Shown here in pieces: positions 1 through 6,920 of a DNA stretch of 10,821 nucleotides; positions within the stretch are counted from its first letter, which is position 1; each line of letters starts with the position of its first letter. Below the pieces are notes generated by a model. That model did not search any database and was not told the DNA's origin. It worked only from the letters and a program-made list of their open reading frames with translations. A program made the position numbers and the translations under genes. The stretch comes from Oscillospiraceae bacterium (GTDB lineage: Bacteria; Bacillota; Clostridia; Oscillospirales; Ruminococcaceae). The DNA lies in the NCBI GenBank assembly GCA_031285945.1, contig JAITVF010000040.1, positions 1 through 10,821 on the forward strand, in the 5' to 3' direction.

Positions 1-1776
1 TAATTCTCGAACTGGATATGGGTTAAGGAAGGACCATACGCGGGACTTATCGTTGTATATTACCGAGCGCACATAATTGGCGCATTCGTTTCGGAACCAT
101 GTCGCGTCCGGCGCGGAAAAACCCTGCTTATCGGCTCTGCGTATCGATTCCGGTATATATTTTTCCATAGTTTTGCGCAATAAATACTTGCCGTGATTAG
201 TTTTTATATAATAACCTGCGCTTTTAATACTCTCATCGCTTTTCAGCCGGGCGACAGTTCCCCTCAAACCGCCAAGCTTGTACTTAACCGGTAGCCGCTG
301 CGCGAAATCGCACAGGTCATTATCCAGCATCGGAGCCCGGGAGCCGAGGCCGTGCGCCATCGAAAGCCTGTCCTCCACCGCCAGCATACCGGGCAAAAAG
401 GTTTTCGCCTCAAAATATAACGCGTGGTTTATATAATCCTCAGGCCGCCTAAGCGCGATTTCATGCCCTTTAAAAACCTCCCTGAATATTTGCCGCGGAT
501 CGGCGCGGAATTCGCCTGCTACAGGCGAGAATACTTCTTTTAGCATCCGCGTGGGAATAAGTCGCTGCCAGAAGACGTAATAATTATCCGCGAATTCGTC
601 AAAGCTTTTGGCCGACATTCCCCTGTAATAACGCCAGGGGTATCCGCCGAAAAGCTCATCGCCGCCGCTGCCAGAAAACGCGACCTTTACAAATTTCCCC
701 GCCAGCTGTGAAATATAATAATTCGTATAAGTCGGGCCGACCCGCGGCTCCTCGACATGAAAGCATATATTTGACATGGCCCGCTCAATGTCGCCATATT
801 GCAGCACCATCTCGTAGTGCTCGGTCTGAAAAGCGCGGGCCATAATCTCGGCCTTGCGGCGCTCGTCGTAATAAAGCTCAATATCGGTGGCGCCGGTCAT
901 GTCATAGCCGCAGGTAAAGGTTTTTAAATGCGGAAATGCGCGTCCGGCAATGCAGGCTATTGAGCCCGAATCCATCCCGCCCGATAAAAAGCATCCCGGC
1001 TCGGCGTCCCCTGCAAGCTGGCGCCCGACCGCCCGGCTCAGCAGAAAATCCAGCTCCTCGGCGTAGGCGACTTCTCCCCTGTCGCTCTCCTCCTCGAAAT
1101 GAAAATCCCACCACCTGCGCGGCTTAACTGAACCGACGCTTTGGCCGATGTAAAAGCAGCAGCCGGGCGGCAGGGCTTTGGCCAGCTTTTCAAAGGTGTG
1201 GTCCGTAAGCAAATTTTGAAATGTAAAGTATTCGACCACCCCGTCGAGATCAAGCCGGCGCGTGAATAAAGGATGCGCGAATATCGCCTTTTGCTCCGAG
1301 CCGAACGCTATAATATCGCCGGATCGCGCGTAATAAAAGGGCTTAATGCCGTAACGGTCGCGGGCGCAGAACAGGCTTTTTTCAACGCTGTCATAAACGG
1401 CCAGGGCAAACCCTCCGTTGAGCTTAGAAAGGCAGCCTTCGCCCCACTCCATATAAGCGAAGAGTAGCGCTTCCCCGTCGCCAGGGGAATTGAAGCGATA
1501 GCCTTTTTCCCTTAAAGAGCCGCGCAATTCCAGGTAGTTGAATATTTCGCCGTCGTAAACCAGAGCGTATCTGCCGCAAGGGCTTATCACGGGCTTGCAT
1601 TCGCCCTGTGAGTCAGCTATGAGCAATAATTTGCTCAGCCCCAAAGCTGTCTGATTGTCCATATACATTCCTTGCCCGTCGGGCCCGCGGTGAGAGATCG
1701 CGCCTATCATTTTTTTTATTGTTTCCGGTTCGGCGTTTTCACCGTTATAATTATAATATCCACAAATTCCGCTCAT
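1..1776 (-). CDS. Asparagine-synthetase-like amide ligase with degenerate glutaminase domain (3' end beyond window)
   Basis: An uninterrupted frame of 592 codons runs from ATG at 1776 to the window edge; related proteins are about 600-640 residues, so only a short C-terminus is missing. The N-terminal class II amidotransferase fold is recognisable (HRGPDG at 29-34, DGEIFNY at 75-81, ARDRYGIKPFYY at 138-149). The C-terminal synthetase domain has the PP-loop SGGMDS (265-270), SGSGGDELFGGY (368-379) and DRLSMAHGLGSRAPMLD (469-485). The usual nucleophile Cys2 is Ser (start MSGICG), the usual Asn of NGE is Asp75, and the glutamine-binding Arg of the LGHxRL motif is Lys49, so glutamine hydrolysis is probably lost. 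The Glu of the usual E-x-R-x-P-x-L-D motif is Gly478. The family adenylates a carboxylate and transfers an amine; in this glycan operon the likely acceptor is a uronic acid (compare WbpS-type amidotransferases), which is inference. It lies 54 nt after the epimerase, and the start is preceded by GGAAGGG. Confidence 0.88.
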   Translation of the reverse strand, partial: MSGICGYYNYNGENAEPETIKKMIGAISHRGPDGQGMYMDNQTALGLSKLLLIADSQGECKPVISPCGRYALVYDGEIFNYLELRGSLREKGYRFNSPGDGEALLFAYMEWGEGCLSKLNGGFALAVYDSVEKSLFCARDRYGIKPFYYARSGDIIAFGSEQKAIFAHPLFTRRLDLDGVVEYFTFQNLLTDHTFEKLAKALPPGCCFYIGQSVGSVKPRRWWDFHFEEESDRGEVAYAEELDFLLSRAVGRQLAGDAEPGCFLSGGMDSGSIACIAGRAFPHLKTFTCGYDMTGATDIELYYDERRKAEIMARAFQTEHYEMVLQYGDIERAMSNICFHVEEPRVGPTYTNYYISQLAGKFVKVAFSGSGGDELFGGYPWRYYRGMSAKSFDEFADNYYVFWQRLIPTRMLKEVFSPVAGEFRADPRQIFREVFKGHEIALRRPEDYINHALYFEAKTFLPGMLAVEDRLSMAHGLGSRAPMLDNDLCDFAQRLPVKYKLGGLRGTVARLKSDESIKSAGYYIKTNHGKYLLRKTMEKYIPESIRRADKQGFSAPDATWFRNECANYVRSVIYNDKSRVWSFLNPYPVREL

Positions 1777-1830
1777 ACTCCGGCCCTTCCGTTTTTTTCC
1801 TTATGTTGAAGCCGCTTATGTTTAGAAGAT
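1777..1830 (-). promoter_or_regulatory. Intergenic spacer with ribosome binding site for the AsnB-like gene
   Basis: This 54-nt spacer is the longest gap within the polysaccharide operon. On the minus strand it ends in a purine-rich run (AAGGAAAAAAACGGAAGGG) followed by CCGGAGT and the ATG at 1776, giving a plausible ribosome binding site that supports this start. I see no hairpin followed by a T-tract, so read-through from the epimerase gene is expected. Confidence 0.5.
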
Positions 1831-2805
1831 TTATTTACCCTTAAGATACTCCGCCAGCCAGTTAAGGGTCGACGACAGCCCTTCGTCGAAGCTCCACCTA
1901 AACTCAAAGCCCAGCTTTCTAAGCTTTTCGTTTGAAACGTCGAACGCTCTTATATCTCCCACTGTCCAGTCGGCGTATTGGTTAGCCAGATTGCCGCGTC
2001 CGAAATGCTCCTTGACCTTTTCGGCCAGCTCGCCTATTGTAAAGTTGATTCCCGAGGCGCAGTTATAGGCCTCCCCTCGCGTGCCGCCGGCCATGGCCGC
2101 AAGCAGATTGATGCGCGCCAAATCCTTTACATATGTAAAGCTGCGCTGCTGAGTTCCGTCGCCAAAGATAACCGGTGGCTGCCCGTTAAATACCCTGCGC
2201 CCAAATATGGAAACTACTCCGCCCACGTCGCTGTTTTCCTGCCGGGGGCCGTATACGTGAAAGTAGCGCAGAATCGTGCAGTCCATCCCATACAGATCGC
2301 AAAAGGCGCGGGCGTATTTTTCTCCCGCCAGCTTGCTTACCCCGTAATAGGACGTAGGGTTAAGAGGATGCTCCTCGTCCTGAGGGAAATATCTCGGCTC
2401 GCCGTACACCGAGCCGGAGGAGGCGTGAACGATCTTTTTAACGCCGAAATCCCGCGCCAGCTCCAATACATTGAAGGTGCCCGTGCCGTTTACCAGCATA
2501 TCCCTGCGCGGGTCCTTAAGACATACCGTTTTTTTGGAGGCCGCCTCGTGGAAGACAATATCCACGCCTTCGTAGCAGGCCCTGAGCGCCCCGTAATCGG
2601 TAACGTCAACCTCAAGCTCCTCAAGCCTCCCGCCAAAGCGCTCGTGCAGCGGGGCGAGATTTTCTTTTTTGCCGCCGGCGTAGTTGTCGGCGCTTATTAC
2701 GTCGAGGCCCTCCTCAAGGAGCTGCTCCACAATGTGGCTGCCTATAAATCCGGCGCCCCCCGTGACAAGCGCCCGGTTATATTTCTCTTTGATTCCCACC
2801 GCCAT
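1831..2805 (-). CDS. NAD-dependent UDP-sugar epimerase, extended SDR (probable C4-epimerase)
   Basis: A 324-residue extended short-chain dehydrogenase/reductase of the GalE/WbpP type, with length and motifs all intact. The Rossmann motif TGGAGFIG is at 15-22 and the cofactor-ribose Asp is at 40. The catalytic region is ASSGSVYG (128-135, Ser130) and YYGVSK (153-158, giving the Tyr154/Lys158 pair). LRYFHVYGPRQ (179-189) resembles the LRYFNVYGxRQ of UDP-hexose and UDP-HexNAc 4-epimerases. Such enzymes use bound NAD to oxidise C4 transiently and invert it. It lies 17 nt downstream of the dehydrogenase gene and has a G-rich ribosome binding site (GGGGGGAAAG). From its neighbours the substrate could be UDP-GlcNAc or the diacetamido-uronic acid derivative. 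A dehydratase role is less likely but cannot be excluded from motifs alone. Confidence 0.9.
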   Translation of the reverse strand: MAVGIKEKYNRALVTGGAGFIGSHIVEQLLEEGLDVISADNYAGGKKENLAPLHERFGGRLEELEVDVTDYGALRACYEGVDIVFHEAASKKTVCLKDPRRDMLVNGTGTFNVLELARDFGVKKIVHASSGSVYGEPRYFPQDEEHPLNPTSYYGVSKLAGEKYARAFCDLYGMDCTILRYFHVYGPRQENSDVGGVVSIFGRRVFNGQPPVIFGDGTQQRSFTYVKDLARINLLAAMAGGTRGEAYNCASGINFTIGELAEKVKEHFGRGNLANQYADWTVGDIRAFDVSNEKLRKLGFEFRWSFDEGLSSTLNWLAEYLKGK

Positions 2806-2822
2806 TTATTGCTTTCCCCCCG

Positions 2823-4145
2823 TCATATTCTTTCTATATGAGGCAGATTATAATCCCGTAGCGCGTTGCGGGTATCAAAAACCGGCGCCCCCGCCGTTGC
2901 TATCATTTCGTAATCTATTCCGCGATGCTCGGTAGCTATTACGATTATATCGTAACGGCTCAACACCTCCGGCGAAAGCTCCGGTATGCTTTCTCCGGCA
3001 CGGCCCTTATCCTCATATCGCGTTACAAAGGGATCGTAATAATCAACGTCCGCTTTCTTATTTTCCATCAGCCGGATCATCTTTATGGCCGGACTTTCCC
3101 TGAAATCGCCAATGTCCTGTTTATAGGCAACGCCTACGATTAATATCTTTGAGCCGCTCAGCGGTTTTTCAAGGCCGTTGAGTATTCCCGCAACCCGATC
3201 GACGCAATATTCCGGCATACGGTCGTTAACCGTGGCGGCCGCCTCTATCATGGACGTGTGAAACCCGTACTCCCTCGCCTTCCAGGAGAGGAAATGGGGG
3301 TCGAGGGGAATACAGTGTCCCCCCAGCCCAGGTCCGGGATAAAAAGCCTGGAAGCCATAGGGTTTTGTTTTTGCTGCCTCAACCACCTCCCATATGTTGA
3401 TTTTCATCCTGTTGCACAGTATCGCCAGCTCGTTGATAAGGGCGATATTGATGTTGCGGTACATATTTTCGAGTATTTTTTCCATTTCGGCCACCGCGGG
3501 CGAGGAAACTGTAAAAATGTCCCCGTCAAGCACAGTCCGGTACATATGGGCTATTATCTCAAGCGCGTCCCCGCCTACGGCTCCGACCACCTTTGGGGTA
3601 TTTCTGGTCTTAAAGATAAGATTTCCGGGGTCAACCCGTTCAGGGGAAAACCCCAGGTAAAAATCCTTTCCGCACTTAAGCCCCGAGCCTTCTTCGATAA
3701 CGGGCATAAGCAGTTCCTCGGTCGTTCCGGGGTATGTTGTCGATTCCAGCACTATTATATCGCCGCGTTTTATGTAGGGCGCGATAGTCCTTGCGCTCTC
3801 CTGGAGGTAACTGATATCGGGCTGCTGATGAACCGTCAGGGGCGTGGGAACGCAAATCGCTATGAAGTCGGCCTTTCGTATAAGAGAAAAATCGTTTGTG
3901 GCGCAAAGCATACCCCTTTTAACCATTTGCGCAAGATCCTCGCTCACCACGTCGCCAATATAGTTTTCCCCACGGTTAACCGAGTCCACCCGCTCGGCGT
4001 TTATATCAAAGCCGATAGTTTTAAATCCGGCCCTCGCTTTTTCCACCGCCAGAGGCAGGCCGACATACCCTACCCCAACTACGCCGACCACAATCTCCCT
4101 GCCGCTTATTCTGTCAAGCAAATCCCGCTTTAATTCGTACCCCAT
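2823..4145 (-). CDS. wbpA: UDP-N-acetyl-hexosamine 6-dehydrogenase, WbpA/WbpO/WecC family
   Basis: This 440-residue nucleotide-sugar 6-dehydrogenase oxidises C6 of a UDP-HexNAc to the carboxylate in two NAD-dependent steps. Visible motifs are the NAD-binding GVGYVGLP (24-31), ESTTYPG (134-140), FSPERVDPG (166-174), the central-helix EKILENMYRNINIA (222-235) and the catalytic cysteine Cys278 in GPGLGGHCIPLDP. The C-terminal UDP-binding domain includes VGVAYKQDIGDFRESPA (337-353). Length and motifs match the WbpA/WbpO group rather than plain UDP-glucose dehydrogenase. Because the neighbours are WbpB-, WbpD- and WbpE-like, UDP-GlcNAc to UDP-GlcNAcA (WbpA) is the most likely reaction. WbpO-type UDP-GalNAc and WecC-type UDP-ManNAc oxidation are the alternatives. 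The ATG at 4145 overlaps the end of the upstream oxidoreductase gene by 16 nt, suggesting translational coupling. Confidence 0.93.
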   Translation of the reverse strand: MGYELKRDLLDRISGREIVVGVVGVGYVGLPLAVEKARAGFKTIGFDINAERVDSVNRGENYIGDVVSEDLAQMVKRGMLCATNDFSLIRKADFIAICVPTPLTVHQQPDISYLQESARTIAPYIKRGDIIVLESTTYPGTTEELLMPVIEEGSGLKCGKDFYLGFSPERVDPGNLIFKTRNTPKVVGAVGGDALEIIAHMYRTVLDGDIFTVSSPAVAEMEKILENMYRNINIALINELAILCNRMKINIWEVVEAAKTKPYGFQAFYPGPGLGGHCIPLDPHFLSWKAREYGFHTSMIEAAATVNDRMPEYCVDRVAGILNGLEKPLSGSKILIVGVAYKQDIGDFRESPAIKMIRLMENKKADVDYYDPFVTRYEDKGRAGESIPELSPEVLSRYDIIVIATEHRGIDYEMIATAGAPVFDTRNALRDYNLPHIERI

Positions 4146-5221
4146 CCTATTCCCGTCATCTCCCTTGTTGAAAAGTCTTCAAGAGGCAGCCTTACCGGCC
4201 TACCCTCTCTTGCCGACCGGTATATTGCAAGCACAAGCTCAAGCGCCCGGCGTCCGGCCTCGGCGTCTATATAAGGCTCACGGTCATTCTCAAGCGCCGA
4301 TATTACGTCTTTATAAAGCGGGGCGTGCCCGTTTCCGTAAACGTTTTCGGTCTCCTCAATAAATCCGGCTTCAAGACCCTTTCCGGCTTCGCATTTATCC
4401 GAAAACTCAAAAATATCTATCGCGTTAAGCGACTTACCTCCCAATTTGACGGTGCCATTTTCACCAAATATATAAAGCGTTTCCTCCAGGTTTTCGGGGT
4501 AGACGTTGGTCGTCCCCTCAATGGTCGCGGTCGCCCCGCTTTTGAATTTGACTACGGCTATCCCGATATCCTCGGCCTCTATATATGGGTGAAGCCTGTT
4601 GGAGGCGTAAGCGAACACCTCTTCGATATCATCCCCCAGCATCCACCGCAGCAGATCAATACCGTGAATAGACTGATTCATCAGCGCTCCGCCGTCCTCC
4701 TCCCATGTCCCGCGCCAGGGGGCCTGTTTATAGTAAGCCTCGTTGCGGCTCCAGCGGACGTGAACCGCGCCGTGAGACAATTTTCCGAACCGCCCCCCCT
4801 CCAGCGCGGCCCTAAGCCTTTGCACCGAAAGGTTAAACCGGTTTTGGTGGCAGGCGCACACCTTAACGCCCTTTTCTTTACCGGCCGCGATAATGGCGTC
4901 GGCGTCTTTTATCGAAAGCGCCATAGGCTTTTCTATAATCAGGCTCGCTCCCGCCCCGATGCAGTCAAGGGCTATTTTGGCGTGCTTTCCGCTTTCTGTT
5001 GCGATCGCTACCAGCTGCGGCCTGACCTGAGAAAGCATCAGCTTATAATCTGCGTATCGCCTGATCGAAGAGCTGGCGTCGAGTCCCCGATTTTTTAGCA
5101 GAGCCTCCGCCTTTTGGGGGATAACGTCGCATACGGCCGCGATCCTGAGCCCGTTTTTAACGGCCGCCTTTATATGGTTGGCCGCGATACGCCCGCAGCC
5201 GATCAGCGCGTAACTAATCAT
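4130..5221 (-). CDS. wbpB: Gfo/Idh/MocA-family oxidoreductase, WbpB-like 3-dehydrogenase
   Basis: A complete 363-residue Gfo/Idh/MocA protein. The N-terminal Rossmann motif is GCGRIAANH (8-16), the signature EKP (97-99) carries catalytic Lys98, HQNRFN is at 125-130, and DGGALMNQSIHGIDLL (176-191) holds the conserved His186. The last two stretches are typical of WbpB/WlbA, which oxidise C3 of UDP-GlcNAcA to the 3-keto sugar with NAD recycled through 2-oxoglutarate. The product is the substrate of the aminotransferase encoded at 5796-6920. The ATG at 5221 overlaps the acetyltransferase stop as ATGA, and the 3' end overlaps the dehydrogenase gene. WbpB/WlbA function is inferred from the complete set of partner genes; the fold itself is unmistakable. 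Confidence 0.9.
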   Translation of the reverse strand: MISYALIGCGRIAANHIKAAVKNGLRIAAVCDVIPQKAEALLKNRGLDASSSIRRYADYKLMLSQVRPQLVAIATESGKHAKIALDCIGAGASLIIEKPMALSIKDADAIIAAGKEKGVKVCACHQNRFNLSVQRLRAALEGGRFGKLSHGAVHVRWSRNEAYYKQAPWRGTWEEDGGALMNQSIHGIDLLRWMLGDDIEEVFAYASNRLHPYIEAEDIGIAVVKFKSGATATIEGTTNVYPENLEETLYIFGENGTVKLGGKSLNAIDIFEFSDKCEAGKGLEAGFIEETENVYGNGHAPLYKDVISALENDREPYIDAEAGRRALELVLAIYRSAREGRPVRLPLEDFSTREMTGIGWGTN

Positions 5222-5799
5222 AGCATTTCACCCCCGCGAACGTTTTTGTCCCTCATGACGTAGCCCCTGCCGCATAATGAGCATTTTGCGCTTCCGGCCT
5301 CAAAGCTAAGCTTCCCCGCCCCGCATTCGCATATATAGCCGTGAACCCTTGCCGGGTTTCCGTACGCAAGCGCGTAATCGGGAATATCCGCCGTAACGAC
5401 CGATCCCGCGCCCACAAACGCGTATTCGCCTATGGTATGCCCGCATACTATTGTTGCGTTGGCGCCTATGCCGGCCCCTTTTTTTACATGAGTTCGAGTA
5501 TATTCCCCGCGGCGGTCTATCGCGCTCCTGGGGTTAAGCACATTGGTAAAAACACACGACGGCCCCAAAAACACGTCGTCCTCGCAGATAACGCCGGTGT
5601 AAACCGAAACGTTATTCTGAATCTTTACGCCGTCCCCCAGCCTTACTCCGGGCGAAATCACGACGTTCTGGCCTATGTTGCAGTTTTTTCCGATCTCGCA
5701 GTCCCGCATTATATGCGAAAAATGCCATATTTTCGTCCCGGCCCCTATGACGCACGGCAGGTCAATATAGCTGGACTCGTGCGCAAAATAATCACTCAT
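5218..5799 (-). CDS. wbpD: Left-handed beta-helix N-acetyltransferase, WbpD-like, with C-terminal Cys-rich (zinc-ribbon-like) tail
   Basis: A 193-residue hexapeptide-repeat acyltransferase. Imperfect [LIV]-G-x-x repeats fill residues 15-145 (for example IGAGTK, IGKNCNIGQN, LGDGVKIQNN, IGANATIVCG, VGAGSV), with IWHFSHI near 24-30 and FTNVLNPRS near 84-92, as in WbpD/WlbB. These enzymes use acetyl-CoA to acetylate the 3-amino group of UDP-GlcNAc3NA. After the helix a short tail has Cys157, Cys159, Cys173 and Cys176 in a C-x-C...C-x2-C pattern, which could bind zinc. I chose ATG 5799, whose ATGA overlaps the aminotransferase stop; an in-frame GTG at 5805 would add two residues. The 3' end overlaps the next gene by ATGA. 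Confidence 0.9.
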   Translation of the reverse strand: MSDYFAHESSYIDLPCVIGAGTKIWHFSHIMRDCEIGKNCNIGQNVVISPGVRLGDGVKIQNNVSVYTGVICEDDVFLGPSCVFTNVLNPRSAIDRRGEYTRTHVKKGAGIGANATIVCGHTIGEYAFVGAGSVVTADIPDYALAYGNPARVHGYICECGAGKLSFEAGSAKCSLCGRGYVMRDKNVRGGEML

Positions 5800-6920
5800 G
5801 TACACTCAAGCACCGCCTCTATGATCTTATCCTGCTCCTCCGGCTCAAGATAAGGGTGAAAGGGTATAGCAACAGTCCGCGAGCAGTAAGAATCCGCAAC
5901 GCCAAAGGCCTCCCCATAACCGTTTATCCCCTTAAACACCTCAAGCCTGTGCTGCGCCAACGGGTAATAAACCATTGCGGGAATATCTTTTTCTTTAAGG
6001 CGAGCCAAAAGAGCGCCCCGGCTTTTAGCGTTTTTAGATAATATCACATACTGCGCGAAAGCGCTTTTTTGCCGCGGCGCGACAAGCTGGAGCTCATATT
6101 CTCCCGCTAACGCGTCGTTATAGCGGGCGGCAGCTTCCTGTCGCTTATGTATTTCATAATCCTTAAGCGCTTTGAGCTTAACCCGCAAAATAGCGGCCTG
6201 AATCGTATCAAGGCGGGAGTTAAGGCCAATGCGCGCGTTTTCGTATTTGCTACTGCCCTGCCCGTGAATTCTTATTGAGCGGCAGAGCGCCGCGATCCCG
6301 TCGTCGTCGGTCATTACCGCGCCGCCGTCCCCGTAGCAGCCTAAGGGCTTTACGGGGAAAAACGAGGTTATGGCGCTGTCGGCCAGCGCTCCGCATTTTT
6401 TGCCCTCATATTCCCCGCCAAAGCTCTGGGCCGCGTCCTCGATCAGAATCAGGCCATACCGCACAGCAATCTTTTTTATGGCGTTATAGTCCGCCGGGTT
6501 TCCGAATATATCCACCGCAACTATAGCCCGGGGTCTGAGCCTGCCCTCACTCATAACCGCCTCAATCTGCCTTTCCAGAGACGCGGGGCACAGATTGTAG
6601 CTTAGCGGGTCGATATCGCAGAATACCGGAGTCGCCCCCAGCATAAAAGCCGGCTCCACGCTGGAAACAAAGGTTACGTCGGGGCAAAAGACGGCGTCTC
6701 CCCTGCCGACGCCATACGCCATATATAGCATTTGGAGGGCGTCGGTACCGTTAGCGCAGGAGACCGTATGCTTAACGCTAAGGCATTCGCAAATCTCGCG
6801 CTCAAGCTCCTCGACCTCATCTCCCATAATGAATTGCCCGCCACTGATCACACGCCTTACGGCTGCGTCGATTTCTGTTTTAAGAGCCGCGTATTGAGCT
6901 TTTAAGTCGATGAACCGCAT
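5796..6920 (-). CDS. wbpE: PLP-dependent DegT/DnrJ/EryC1/StrS aminotransferase, WbpE-like
   Basis: A complete 374-residue sugar aminotransferase. It has the family opening RFIDLKAQY, the PLP-phosphate region ANGTDALQ (56-63), EDAAQSFGG (161-169) whose Asp and Gln contact the cofactor, TSFFPVKPLGCYGDGGA (185-201) with the PLP-binding Lys191, and IGLNSRLD (231-238). The enzyme would transfer an amino group from glutamate to the C3 ketone made by the WbpB-like oxidoreductase, as WbpE does in UDP-ManNAc(3NAc)A synthesis. DegT enzymes acting at C4 or on other sugars share this fold, so position 3 is deduced from the neighbouring genes. The ATG at 6920 overlaps the glycosyltransferase stop by one base (TAATG), and the downstream acetyltransferase starts at the ATGA containing its own stop. 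Confidence 0.92.
   Translation of the reverse strand: MRFIDLKAQYAALKTEIDAAVRRVISGGQFIMGDEVEELEREICECLSVKHTVSCANGTDALQMLYMAYGVGRGDAVFCPDVTFVSSVEPAFMLGATPVFCDIDPLSYNLCPASLERQIEAVMSEGRLRPRAIVAVDIFGNPADYNAIKKIAVRYGLILIEDAAQSFGGEYEGKKCGALADSAITSFFPVKPLGCYGDGGAVMTDDDGIAALCRSIRIHGQGSSKYENARIGLNSRLDTIQAAILRVKLKALKDYEIHKRQEAAARYNDALAGEYELQLVAPRQKSAFAQYVILSKNAKSRGALLARLKEKDIPAMVYYPLAQHRLEVFKGINGYGEAFGVADSYCSRTVAIPFHPYLEPEEQDKIIEAVLECT

Noticed and set aside
687..1253. Several short minus-strand open frames that could suggest the AsnB-like gene is broken by frameshifts.
   Set aside because: They are in other frames. The correct frame from ATG 1776 was read through to base 1 with no stop and with family motifs throughout.
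1978..2841. Plus-strand open frame of 287 codons opposite the epimerase gene.
   Set aside because: Antisense shadow of a clearly functional SDR gene; no domain or convincing ribosome binding site.
3258..4133. Long plus-strand open frame (291 codons) opposite the dehydrogenase gene.
   Set aside because: It lies wholly antisense to a gene with all family motifs, and its translation shows no recognisable domain. It is a shadow of the codon bias of the real gene.
4325..5098. Plus-strand open frame of 257 codons opposite the Gfo/Idh oxidoreductase gene.
   Set aside because: Antisense shadow; composition is basic and Pro/Arg-rich as expected for reverse reading of this gene, with no domain.
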